DNA of 64,000 bases, taken from NCBI RefSeq assembly GCF_000165835.1, contig NC_014640.1:3224001-3288000 (forward strand), given 5' to 3'. Shown here piece after piece: positions 15,897 to 23,675 of this stretch. The notes beneath the pieces are model-generated. The model searched no databases, had not been told where the DNA came from, and was given only the letters and a program-made list of their open reading frames with translations. The first letter of the stretch is position 1. Each line of letters opens with the position of its first letter. The translations under genes and the position numbers were made by a program. This stretch comes from Achromobacter xylosoxidans A8. Its GTDB lineage: Bacteria; Pseudomonadota; Gammaproteobacteria; Burkholderiales; Burkholderiaceae_B.

Positions 15897-17276
15897 TCAG
15901 TGCGCGGCGCCTTCGATCGCCGCCATCAGGTCATCCGGATGCACCATCAGTTCGCGCGCCTGGCATAGCGTCGGGTACTGCTGCAGCACGCCGGTCCATT
16001 GCGACGATTCCAGCAGCAGGCGCCAGACCGGCTCCAGTGTTTCCGGGGCCGCCTCCAGTCCCTGCGCCAGGCGGCTGGCGTACTCCAGGCTGGGCTGCGC
16101 GGACAGCAGCTGCATGCGGCTGGCGGCGCTGAGCAGGCGGGGAATGGCCTCGGCGGGACCGTCGCAGAAATAAAGCACGCTGGTGTCGAGCCGCGGGCCG
16201 TCGGCGGGCAGCGCGCGCAGCGATGCGCCGCGCAAAGGGAACCGGCCCTGGCGCGTGCTGAAGGCATAGTCAGTCTGGGGCCCTGCGTGCGCCAGCAGGC
16301 GCAGGCCGCGCAACAGGCGCGGGAAGTCGGTGGCGGCGGCGTCGGCCGAGGCCTTGGCTTCGAGCAGCAGGCACAGATCCCAAGCCGCAGGCGCATTGGC
16401 GTCCTCTGTCCTGCGCAGCAGGGCGGCGTCCCATTCGCTTTTGGCGCGTTCGGCGTTGGCGGGCAGCGATGGCGGCACGCGCATGGAGGACACGGCCTGG
16501 TAGCTGTCTTGGCCATCGGCGTCGTTGAGGCGGCGGGCCAGGACCTCCAGCGCCTTCAAAGCCTGCGCCTCGACGGCGTCGCCGCGCAGCCGCGATGCGG
16601 AGCCCTGGGCGAGGGCGACCGCGCTGCCGGGACTCGGTCCTTGTCGTTCCCACAGCGCGCGGTAGCGGCGCACGTCGGCGTCGGAGGCAAGAACGTCCAG
16701 CCGTTGCAGATGCGCCAGCGCAGGACTTGCGAGCAGGCGCTCGAGGATCGCGCAGGTTGCGGCGGGCAGCGCGTCGGCCGGCAGGTTCGTCAGACGGTTA
16801 GCGGCTTCCGGCAATGTGGTCCATGATTCGGACGCGGCCGCGGCTTGCAGGGCAGCCATGGCCTCGCGCGCCGCGCCGGCCGGCATGCGCTCGACCTTGG
16901 CGGGATGGGCTATGGCGTTGGCGGCGGCGATGACCTCGCGGCGGTCCTGGGCGGCGCGGGCGGCCAGGGAGGCGTACTCGCGCACGGGAGCCAGGCGGTG
17001 CCGCAACAGCATGGCCTGGAATACGGGATCGCCGTCGGACTCGCGCATGGCATCGCGGATCAGGCGCGCCAGGGCAAAGAGAAAGGACTGTTTGATGGCG
17101 GGCGGCGGCGGGGCGCCGGTTTCAAGCGACAGGCGGGCCTGTTCGATGGCGACGGCCAGCGCGGTGGCGGACGGGGCGCCCTCGACAGGTATTCTGGAAA
17201 CGGCCGGCACGCGGTAGCGCCGGGCAGTGCGGCGCAGCGTGGCATCGAGCAGGGACAGGGAGGGCGGCTGGGGCAT
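15897..17276 (-). CDS. Helical protein of unknown function
   Basis: A 459-residue protein, mostly alanine- and leucine-rich helix, without signal peptide or membrane segments. I do not recognise a domain with confidence. Similar Bordetella/Achromobacter proteins are, from memory, sometimes labelled as DAHP synthase, but I see none of the active-site motifs of that enzyme and would not carry the name over. The long regular codon structure and the clean gaps to both neighbours argue for a real gene. It is convergent with the rhodanese fusion gene (25 bp between stops) and ends its own transcription unit. Function unknown. Confidence 0.7.
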   Translation of the reverse strand: MPQPPSLSLLDATLRRTARRYRVPAVSRIPVEGAPSATALAVAIEQARLSLETGAPPPPAIKQSFLFALARLIRDAMRESDGDPVFQAMLLRHRLAPVREYASLAARAAQDRREVIAAANAIAHPAKVERMPAGAAREAMAALQAAAASESWTTLPEAANRLTNLPADALPAATCAILERLLASPALAHLQRLDVLASDADVRRYRALWERQGPSPGSAVALAQGSASRLRGDAVEAQALKALEVLARRLNDADGQDSYQAVSSMRVPPSLPANAERAKSEWDAALLRRTEDANAPAAWDLCLLLEAKASADAAATDFPRLLRGLRLLAHAGPQTDYAFSTRQGRFPLRGASLRALPADGPRLDTSVLYFCDGPAEAIPRLLSAASRMQLLSAQPSLEYASRLAQGLEAAPETLEPVWRLLLESSQWTGVLQQYPTLCQARELMVHPDDLMAAIEGAAH

Positions 17277-17341
17277 GGCGCCCCAAGCCTACCGCGATGC
17301 CGTCGGCGCGGCAAACGCACCGCGCCCGGTCCGGCTGCGGC

Positions 17342-17827
17342 TTACTTGAACAGCGCGGCGTTCTCTTGCAGGGCGGCGTCGGCGCATTGCGCGTCCAGGT
17401 TGCCGCCGGGAGCGCCCGCCACGCCGATGGCGCCGATCACCGCGGAGCCGGCCTTGACGGGCACGCCGCCGCCCAGTACCAGGAAGCCGGGGATGTCGGT
17501 CAAGGTGGCCGCGGCCGGGTTCTTCTGCACGTTTTCCAGCATCGTCAGCGTCGGGGCCTTGGCCGACGCCGCGGTGTAGGCCTTGGCGCGGCTGGCTTCG
17601 ATAGTGTGCGGGCCGGCATTGTCCGAGCGGGCGAAAGCCTTGAGCAGGCCGGCGCGGTCCACCACCGAGGCGCTGACGTTGTAGCCCTTGGCCTGGCAGG
17701 CGGCGACGGTGGCCGTCGCCAGCTTCTGCGCGTCGGCCATGGACAGGTTGCTTTCGTTGAGCACGGCGGCATTGGCGGCGCCGGCGCAGGCGAACAGGGT
17801 GGCGAAGGCGATGAGTTTGGGCGACAT
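17342..17827 (-). CDS. Secreted HbpS/GlcG-family (DUF336) protein
   Basis: Protein of 161 residues of the GlcG/HbpS family. A short Sec signal peptide (MSPKLIAFATLFACAGAANA) precedes a mature domain with the family hallmarks VSASVVDRAGLLKAFARSDNAGPHTIEASRAKAYTAAS and the glycine-rich end AGSAVIGAIGVAGAPGGNLDAQCADAAL. Relatives bind haem or act as accessory sensors; many are periplasmic partners of two-component systems or of alcohol and glycolate oxidation genes. A perfect palindrome 87 bp upstream (17914-17931) recurs in front of the two-component operon next door, which suggests that its regulator controls this gene. Confidence 0.88.
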   Translation of the reverse strand: MSPKLIAFATLFACAGAANAAVLNESNLSMADAQKLATATVAACQAKGYNVSASVVDRAGLLKAFARSDNAGPHTIEASRAKAYTAASAKAPTLTMLENVQKNPAAATLTDIPGFLVLGGGVPVKAGSAVIGAIGVAGAPGGNLDAQCADAALQENAALFK

Positions 17828-17913
17828 GTCTGTGTCCTTTGTGGGTCGGTGACAGGAACAGACAGCTTAAGGATAGCGGCCGATCCGCGGTATTCGGTCG
17901 GCTACGCTGGGGG

Positions 17914-17931
17914 CTCCGTAGGGCTACGGAG
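17914..17931. promoter_or_regulatory. Perfect palindrome upstream of the HbpS-like gene
   Basis: CTCCGTAG (17914-17921), GG, CTACGGAG (17924-17931): an 18 bp dyad with two perfect 8 bp arms. The core TCCGTAG-GG-CTACGGA occurs again at 20073-20088, in front of the histidine kinase gene. The matching size and position suggest a binding site of the FixJ-type response regulator encoded between them. Confidence 0.55.
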
Positions 17932-17969
17932 GCCGCTCGGCGCAAGGCTGCGTGCAGCGTGGGCGGGCG

Positions 17970-18599
17970 CTAGCCCAGCAGCCCCGCGTACTCGCGGATC
18001 AGCCCGGCCAGGTTTTCCGCTTCCAGCTTGGCGAAGACATTGGCGCGGTAGGTCTCGACGGTGCGCGGCGACAGATCGAATTCGCGCGCGATCTCCTTGT
18101 TGCTCAGGCCCTGCACGATGCGTTCCAGCACGTCGCGCTCGCGCCCGGACAACTTGTCCAGGCGTTCCTGCGCGGCCTGGGTTACCGCGAGCTTTTCGCG
18201 GCTGGCGATGTGGGTGCGCACGGCGGCCTGCACGGCGTCGAGGAAGACGTCGTCGTCCACCGGCTTTTGCAGGAACTCCATGGCGCCGCCCTTGAAGGCG
18301 CGGCGGCACAGGTCGACGTTGGCGTGACCGGTCAGCATGACCACCGGCAGGTCCGATTGTTCGGCCAGCCGGCTCAGCACGTCCAGGCCGCTGATGCCGG
18401 GCATGCGGATGTCCAGGACCACGCAGCCGATGGTTTGCGGATGCAGCTGGGCCAGGAAGGCCAGCGGATCGCCGTGACCCTCGCTGCGCAGGCCGACGCT
18501 GCGCAAGAGCAGCGCCAGGCCGTCGCGCACCGCGTCGTCGTCGTCGACCAGGTAGACCAGCGGGGATTGTTCGAGCATGGGAATGTCCTGCATAGTCAT
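17970..18599 (-). CDS. FixJ-type response regulator (receiver plus LuxR helix-turn-helix)
   Basis: Response regulator of 209 residues. The receiver domain has the acidic pocket (DDDD, residues 19-22), the phosphorylation site Asp63 in VLDIRMPG, Thr in VVMLTGHANVD and Lys in LQKPVDDD. A LuxR/FixJ output domain follows (LSGRERDVLERIVQGLSNKEIAREFDLSPRTVETYRANVFAKL). Its ATG at 18599 overlaps the stop of the sensor kinase gene (ATGA); a second ATG at 18593 is also possible. It is the natural partner of that kinase and the candidate binder of the palindromes at 17914 and 20073. Confidence 0.92.
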   Translation of the reverse strand: MTMQDIPMLEQSPLVYLVDDDDAVRDGLALLLRSVGLRSEGHGDPLAFLAQLHPQTIGCVVLDIRMPGISGLDVLSRLAEQSDLPVVMLTGHANVDLCRRAFKGGAMEFLQKPVDDDVFLDAVQAAVRTHIASREKLAVTQAAQERLDKLSGRERDVLERIVQGLSNKEIAREFDLSPRTVETYRANVFAKLEAENLAGLIREYAGLLG

Positions 18600-20035
18600 G
18601 CGGCAGCGCCGGAGCGCGGCAGGCTTACCGTGAAGCAGGCGCCTGCCGGGCTGAGATTGCGCGCGGCGATGCGGCCGTCCATGGAGCCGGCCAACGTTTC
18701 GCACAGCGCCAGTCCCAGGCCCATGCCTTGCGGCCGCGTGGTGTAGAAGGGGGCGAACAGGCGCGGCAGCGCGTCGGCGGCGATGCCGGGGCCGGTGTCG
18801 CTGACGCTGAACAGGTAGTCCTCGCCGTCGGTGCGGCCTTCCAGTGAAATCTGGCGTGGCCCGGAAACGCCAGTCAAGGCGTCGGCGGCGTTTTGCACCA
18901 GGTTGTGCAGGATCTGCTCCAGGGCCACGCGGTCGCCCAGCGGGCGGACGCCGGGGCTGGCGTTGTGCCAGCTCAGCCGTATGCCCTGCCTGGCCAGTTC
19001 GGCTTCGCGCAGGAAGCGCAACGATGCCACCAGCGCGTCCGGGTCCAGCGCTACGCGGCGGGCGGGCGAACTGGGCTGCACCAGGGCGCGCATGCGGCTG
19101 ATGATGTCGGCGGCGCGCTTGGCCTGTTCGGCGCTGGCCAGTAGCGCATGGCGCACCGCGGGGCGTTCCTCGTCGTCGTCCAGCAGCCTCTCGGCGGCGC
19201 GGGTCTGGGCCAGGATGGCGGTCAGCGGCTGGTTCAGTTCGTGGGCGATGCCGGCGGCCATCTCGCCCAGCGTGCTCAGGCGCGCCATGGCGCCCAGGCG
19301 CAGTTGCTCCTGCTGGCGGCGGGCCTGGGCGAGCGAACGCTGCCAGGCCGCGGCGCCGACCACCAGCAGCGCGCTGGCCAGGCCCCAGGCCAGCCAGGTG
19401 GCCCAGGGCCAGACGCCCGGGGTCAGCTTGCGCGTGCTGCGCATCTGGAAGGGTTGGCTGGCCGCGCCCAGCGGCTTTTGCAGGGCCAGCGGCCAGCCAG
19501 GGGCGCCGGCGTCGGGCTGCTTGTCCAGCAGCGGCAGCGGGGTCTGGTCCACGGTCAGGGTCAGGTTGGCCAGCCCGGGTGGAAAGTCGGCGGCGGGCAC
19601 CAGTTGGCGGGCGTCCAGCAGCAGGCTCCAGCCGGACGGCGCCACCAGCCAGTAGCGGGCATTGTCCACAGGCAGCGTCACCGGGCGCGCCAGGCCGCGC
19701 GCGCGTTCGACGGCGGCTGCAAGGCCGGCAGGTTCCGCCACGTTGCCGCTCCAGGCGCCGCCGGGCAGGTAGCCCAGCCCCAGCAATTGCGGCATGGCCG
19801 GTTGCAGGCTGGGATACAGGCGTTCGGGAGCGGGAGGATGGGAGAGGGCGGCCAGGGTCGCCAGCACGGCCTCATGCTGCACCGTTTTCTGGCTCAGCAT
19901 GCGCTGCGCCACGCTGGTGCTCTGGGTGAAGCGTTCGTACTGGTCGACGTAATCCTGCCGCCCGATCCACAGGGCGCCGAGGGCGAACAGGACCAGCCAG
20001 CAGAAGAAGGCGCGAGCGCGCGATAGGGGATTCAC
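18596..20035 (-). CDS. Membrane-bound sensor histidine kinase
   Basis: Sensor kinase of 479 residues. Two membrane segments (about residues 9-24 and 207-231) enclose a periplasmic sensor region of about 180 residues that I do not recognise. The kinase core has the H-box GEMAAGIAHELNQPL (His265), N-box HNLVQNAADAL, G1 box DTGPGIAADALPRLF and the GMGLGLALCETL box. The HELNQPL form is typical of DctB/FixL-like kinases. It starts with GTG at 20035 and is co-transcribed with the FixJ-type regulator (ATGA overlap). Its promoter must lie in the 63 bp upstream, where the palindrome at 20073-20088 sits, so the pair is probably autoregulated. The signal is unknown. Confidence 0.9.
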   Translation of the reverse strand: MNPLSRARAFFCWLVLFALGALWIGRQDYVDQYERFTQSTSVAQRMLSQKTVQHEAVLATLAALSHPPAPERLYPSLQPAMPQLLGLGYLPGGAWSGNVAEPAGLAAAVERARGLARPVTLPVDNARYWLVAPSGWSLLLDARQLVPAADFPPGLANLTLTVDQTPLPLLDKQPDAGAPGWPLALQKPLGAASQPFQMRSTRKLTPGVWPWATWLAWGLASALLVVGAAAWQRSLAQARRQQEQLRLGAMARLSTLGEMAAGIAHELNQPLTAILAQTRAAERLLDDDEERPAVRHALLASAEQAKRAADIISRMRALVQPSSPARRVALDPDALVASLRFLREAELARQGIRLSWHNASPGVRPLGDRVALEQILHNLVQNAADALTGVSGPRQISLEGRTDGEDYLFSVSDTGPGIAADALPRLFAPFYTTRPQGMGLGLALCETLAGSMDGRIAARNLSPAGACFTVSLPRSGAAA

Positions 20036-20072
20036 GCCTGAAATTATGCCTTGCGGCCGGCGCGGGCAGGAA

Positions 20073-20088
20073 TCCGTAGGGCTACGGA
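20073..20088. promoter_or_regulatory. Perfect palindrome upstream of the sensor kinase gene
   Basis: TCCGTAG (20073-20079), GG, CTACGGA (20082-20088). It is the same sequence as the core of the palindrome at 17914-17931 and lies 38 bp before the kinase start. Probably the autoregulatory site of the two-component system. Confidence 0.55.
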
Positions 20089-20098
20089 GGGCTGGCGC

Positions 20099-21277
20099 TC
20101 AGGCCGCCAGCTTCTGGGCGTCCGGGTCCGACGCCTGCGAGCTGGCCGCCAGCGCGATCTGGTAGAGCGCGGCTACCAGGTCCGATTGCGTCACCAGTCC
20201 GACCAGGTTGCGCGCTTCATCCAGCACCGGCACGCAATGCAGGCTGTCCGACATGGGGCGGGCCAGCTCGATGACGGGCAGGCCCGGGGTGGCGAAGGGC
20301 ACTTCGCTGCGCATGCAGTCGGCCACCAGCAGGTCGGGCGCGGCGTCCGCGTCGGCGGCGACGGCCACGAGCCGCGTTTTGCGTGCCAGCACGTCGCCCT
20401 GGCTGACCATGCCGGCGTAGCGCCCGGCCGAATCGAGCACCGGCAGCGCCTGCAGGCGGTGCTTGTCGAACAGGCGCACGGCGTAGTCCAGCGGATCCTG
20501 GGCCTGCACCGTCACCACGTCGCGCGACATGATGTCGGCGCAATGCACGTCGCCGAAGCGGCGCACGCTGGCGCGCATTTCCGCGGCCAGCACGATTTCT
20601 TCCAGGTCTTCCTTGCTGATGTCCAGCAGTTCGCCGCGCTGCGTGAGCGCGTCGTCCAGGTCGGCCAGGCTGAAGCCCAGGCGCGCGCTGGGCGCCAGGT
20701 CGCGCGTGTTGTGGCCGGCGGCAGGGTCGGCGTGGCGGCGCGGATAGTTGCGCTTGAGCGCGCCATTGAAGACCACGGCGATGCACAGCAGGATGGCGGA
20801 ATTCAGCGCCACCGGCCACAGCGCGAAGCCGTAGCCCAGGCTGGCGACGGTGGGGCCGCCCAGCACGGCGGTCAGCGCCACCGCGCCGCTGGGCGGATGC
20901 AGGCAGCGCAGCGAGAACATGGCGCCGATGGCCAGGGCCACCGCCACGGCGGCCGCCACCCCGGGCACGGGGATGAATTGGGCGCAGAACACGCCGATCA
21001 GGGCCGAGACCAGGTTGCCGGCCATGATGGACCAGGGTTGGGCGAGCGGACTGGCGGGCGCGGCGAACAGCAACACCGCGGAAGCGCCCATGGGAGCGAT
21101 GAACCAGGGGCTGGCATCGCCCAGCGCATGGCGGCCGACCCATTCCGTGCAGAGCAGGCCGAGCAGCGCGCCCAGCACGCCGTAGAGTTTCTCGCGTCCG
21201 TTGACGCCCACCGGCGCTGGCGCGAACGAGCCCAGCCAGCGCTTGATTGCAACACCCAAAACGATCTCCTCGCGCAT
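20099..21277 (-). CDS. HPP-family membrane protein with a CBS domain pair
   Basis: Integral membrane protein of 392 residues. The N-terminal half is an HPP-family domain with four or more helices and the conserved segments SPWFIAPMGASAVLLFAAPASPLAQPWS and LHPPSGAVALTAVLGG (the HPP signature). The C-terminal half carries two CBS domains (CADIMSRDVVTV...; VADCMRSEVPFATPG...), which usually bind adenine nucleotides. HPP proteins have been linked to nitrite transport in chloroplasts; the bacterial role is unclear. I start it at the ATG at 21277; an ATG at 21346 would place an operator-like repeat and a large palindrome inside the gene. It lies downstream of the MarR gene. Confidence 0.87.
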   Translation of the reverse strand: MREEIVLGVAIKRWLGSFAPAPVGVNGREKLYGVLGALLGLLCTEWVGRHALGDASPWFIAPMGASAVLLFAAPASPLAQPWSIMAGNLVSALIGVFCAQFIPVPGVAAAVAVALAIGAMFSLRCLHPPSGAVALTAVLGGPTVASLGYGFALWPVALNSAILLCIAVVFNGALKRNYPRRHADPAAGHNTRDLAPSARLGFSLADLDDALTQRGELLDISKEDLEEIVLAAEMRASVRRFGDVHCADIMSRDVVTVQAQDPLDYAVRLFDKHRLQALPVLDSAGRYAGMVSQGDVLARKTRLVAVAADADAAPDLLVADCMRSEVPFATPGLPVIELARPMSDSLHCVPVLDEARNLVGLVTQSDLVAALYQIALAASSQASDPDAQKLAA

Positions 21278-21285
21278 CTTTAATA

Positions 21286-21300
21286 TGTCGCGGGGCGACA
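21286..21300. promoter_or_regulatory. Operator-like inverted repeat before the HPP gene
   Basis: TGTCGC (21286-21291), GGG, GCGACA (21295-21300): two perfect 6 bp arms, 9 bp before the ATG at 21277. It resembles the longer repeat in the marR/clc promoter region (21821-21845): both read ATGTCG(C/T)-NNN-(G/A)CGA. This suggests that the MarR protein encoded next door binds both sites. Confidence 0.5.
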
Positions 21301-21319
21301 ATTTATCACGCGGGGCCAG

Positions 21320-21349
21320 GCCGTGCTGCATAAGCTTATGCAGCACGGC
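21320..21349. repeat. 30 bp perfect palindrome between marR and the HPP gene
   Basis: A perfect palindrome without spacer; each arm reads GCCGTGCTGCATAAG or its complement, with a HindIII-like centre (AAGCTT). It begins 6 bp after the stop codon of the MarR gene. No T run follows in either direction, so it is not a typical intrinsic terminator. It could be an extended operator, an RNA processing hairpin, or a terminator that does not need a U tract. Confidence 0.6.
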
Positions 21350-21354
21350 GCGTT

Positions 21355-21807
21355 TCAGGCTTCGCCGGGCTCGTCGCCGATGCGCGTGAGCAGGCGCGTC
21401 AGCAGCGGGCGCATGGCGCGCAATTCTTCCAGGTGCGAAGCCGACAGGTCTTCCAGCATGCGCTCGGCGCGGGCGGTCAGCACGACTTCGACGCGGCGGC
21501 CGTCCTCGGGGTCGGCTTCGCGGCTGACCAGATCCAGGCGCGCCAGCCGGCCCACCAGTTCGGCGGCGGTGTGGGGACGGATCAGCAGGCGTTCGGCGAT
21601 TTCTCCCACGTACAGGCCGCGGCGGCCGGGCGTGCTCTTGCGGGTGCCTTTGATGGCGAGCAGGGCCTGGTGCTGCTGCGGCATCAGGTCCAGGCCGGCG
21701 GCGGCGTTTTCGCTGAACGCGGCAAAGCGGCGCAGCGCATAGCGGAAGTCGGCCAGCAGTTCGTAGTCCGTGGCGGTCAACTGGGGAGGGGGCGGGGGCT
21801 GTTTCAC
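21355..21807 (-). CDS. MarR-family transcriptional regulator
   Basis: Winged-helix regulator of 150 residues. The MarR fold is visible in LADFRYALRRFAAFSENAAAG (dimer helix), MPQQHQALLAIKG, and the DNA-binding part LYVGEIAERLLIRPHTAAELVGRLARLDLVSREADPEDGRRVEVVLTARAERML. Translation starts with GTG at 21807, 14 bp from a 25 bp inverted repeat (21821-21845) that it shares with the divergent clc gene. MarR proteins are usually repressors released by a small ligand. It probably controls the clc and HPP genes; the ligand is unknown. Confidence 0.88.
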   Translation of the reverse strand: MKQPPPPPQLTATDYELLADFRYALRRFAAFSENAAAGLDLMPQQHQALLAIKGTRKSTPGRRGLYVGEIAERLLIRPHTAAELVGRLARLDLVSREADPEDGRRVEVVLTARAERMLEDLSASHLEELRAMRPLLTRLLTRIGDEPGEA

Positions 21808-21820
21808 CCGACTGATTCTA

Positions 21821-21845
21821 ATATATGTCGTGATACGATATATAT
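21821..21845. promoter_or_regulatory. Operator-like 25 bp inverted repeat between marR and clc
   Basis: ATATATGTCGT (21821-21831), GAT, ACGATATATAT (21835-21845): 11 bp arms with one mismatch. A further half-like copy, ATATATGACAT, continues at about 21840-21850. It is central in the 80 bp divergent promoter region, the usual place for an autoregulatory MarR operator, and resembles the smaller site at 21286-21300. Confidence 0.6.
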
Positions 21846-21887
21846 GACATTTCGCAAATCCCTGCGAGATTCTTCCTCCCTTCGAAC

Positions 21888-23675
21888 ATGCCTCCCACTT
21901 CTTCCTCTGCCCGGGCCGCGCTGCGCCTGGGCGACTTCACCACGGACAAGCGCGTGGTCCTGCTCATGGGCCTGGCCATTCCGGTCGGCCTGGCCAGCGT
22001 GGCCGCGGCCTGGGCCTTGCTGCGCCTGATCGCGCTGTGCACCAACCTGGCCTACCACCACCAGTTTTCCTTCGAGGATCAGCCCATCACGACAGGCCAC
22101 CTCGGGCTGGCCTCCGTCGCCATTCCGGTCGTGGGCTGCCTGATCATCGGCCTGATGGCGCGCTATGGCTCGGAGAAGATCCGCGGCCACGGGATTCCGG
22201 AAGCCATGGAAGCCATCCTGATCGGCAAGAGCCGCATCCAGCCCAAGGTGGCCGTGTTGAAGCCGGTGTCTTCCGCGATCTCCATCGGCACGGGCGGCCC
22301 GTTCGGCGCCGAGGGCCCCATCATCATGACGGGCGGCGCCATCGGTTCCCTGCTGGCGCAGACCATCCACCTGGACGACGGCGAGCGCAAGACCCTGCTG
22401 GTGGCCGGCGCCGCCGCGGGCATGACGGCCATCTTTGCCACCCCGCTGGCGGCGGTACTGCTGGCGGTCGAGCTGCTGCTGTTCGAATGGAAGCCGCGCA
22501 GCTTCCTGCCGGTGGCCATGGCCGCCTTGGTGGCGGCGGCCACGCGCGCCTTCGTGCTGGATGCCGGGCCGATCTTCGCCTACGCCGGCGCACTGTCGTT
22601 CACGCCGGCGCATCTGCTGGCCTGCGCCGTCGTCGGCGTGCTGGCGGGCCTGGGGTCGGGCGTGCTGACGTCCATGGTCTACACCGCCGAGGACCTGTTC
22701 GAAAAACTGCCTCTGCACTGGATGTGGTGGCCGGCCTTCGGCGGCCTGGTCATCGGCATCGGCGGACTGATCGAACCGGCGGCGCTGGGCGTGGGCTACG
22801 ACAATATCCGCCATCTGCTGGCGGGCGATCTGGCGTTCCAGGCCGTGTTGCTGCTGCTGGTGGTCAAGGTCATCATCTGGTCCGTTGCGCTGGGCTCGGG
22901 CACCTCGGGCGGGGTGCTGGCGCCGCTGCTGATATTCGGCGGCGCGCTGGGCGCGCTGGCGACGCCGCTCTTGCCGCAGGCGGCCCCGGGCTTCTGGGCA
23001 CTGCTGGGCATGGCCGCGATGATGGGCGGCACCATGCGCGCGCCGCTCACCGCGACCCTGTTCGCGGTGGAGCTGACCGGCGACATGGGCGCGCTCTTGC
23101 CGGTGCTTGCAGCTTGCGTGTTCGCGTACGGAGTCACGGTGCTGCTGCTGAAACGATCCATCCTGACCGAGAAAATCGCGCGGCGCGGCCACCATATCAG
23201 CCGCGAGTACCGCGTCGATCCCTTCGACCTGCTGCGCGTCAGCCAGGTCATGACCACGCCGGTCGAGACCCTGCCGGCCGACTGGACGGTGGCGCAGGCC
23301 ATCGCGCATTTCACGACGGCGCAGCCGGTGCATACCAGCTACCCGGTGCTGGACGCGCAAGGCGTGGTGGTGGGCGAGGTCACGCGCGCCGACACCCTGG
23401 CCTGGGCGATCGACGACGAGCAGACCGGACGCACGCTGGGTGATGCCCTGCAAGGACGTGACCTGGTGTACGGCCATCCCGAGGAATTGGCCAGCCAGAT
23501 CGCCGACCGCATGGCGCTGACCGGCGCGGGGCGAGTGCCCATCCTGGACCGGGTCAACGGCCGGCTGGTCGGCATCGTGGGGCGCAAGGACCTGTTCCGC
23601 TCGCGCGCGCGGCGGCTGCGCGAAGAGAGCCAGCGCAACGCGTACTTCCGCCGCACGCCTTCAGTGGGACGCTGA
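21888..23675 (+). CDS. CLC-family chloride channel/antiporter with CBS domains
   Basis: Membrane protein of 595 residues of the CLC family with about ten hydrophobic segments and a C-terminal CBS pair (SQVMTTPVETL... and the block ending AGRVPILDRVNGRLVGIVGRKDLF). The ion pathway motifs are present: GTGGPFGAEGP holds the gating glutamate at Glu142, and FEWKP places a glutamate (Glu200) where proton-coupled members have their inner proton glutamate, which favours a H+/anion antiporter over a channel. GSGTSGGVLAPLL and the MRAPLTATLFAVELTG motif are also family marks. It diverges from the MarR gene and overlaps the convergent LysR gene by 15 bp. Transport of chloride, nitrate or another anion is possible. 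Confidence 0.92.
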   Translation: MPPTSSSARAALRLGDFTTDKRVVLLMGLAIPVGLASVAAAWALLRLIALCTNLAYHHQFSFEDQPITTGHLGLASVAIPVVGCLIIGLMARYGSEKIRGHGIPEAMEAILIGKSRIQPKVAVLKPVSSAISIGTGGPFGAEGPIIMTGGAIGSLLAQTIHLDDGERKTLLVAGAAAGMTAIFATPLAAVLLAVELLLFEWKPRSFLPVAMAALVAAATRAFVLDAGPIFAYAGALSFTPAHLLACAVVGVLAGLGSGVLTSMVYTAEDLFEKLPLHWMWWPAFGGLVIGIGGLIEPAALGVGYDNIRHLLAGDLAFQAVLLLLVVKVIIWSVALGSGTSGGVLAPLLIFGGALGALATPLLPQAAPGFWALLGMAAMMGGTMRAPLTATLFAVELTGDMGALLPVLAACVFAYGVTVLLLKRSILTEKIARRGHHISREYRVDPFDLLRVSQVMTTPVETLPADWTVAQAIAHFTTAQPVHTSYPVLDAQGVVVGEVTRADTLAWAIDDEQTGRTLGDALQGRDLVYGHPEELASQIADRMALTGAGRVPILDRVNGRLVGIVGRKDLFRSRARRLREESQRNAYFRRTPSVGR

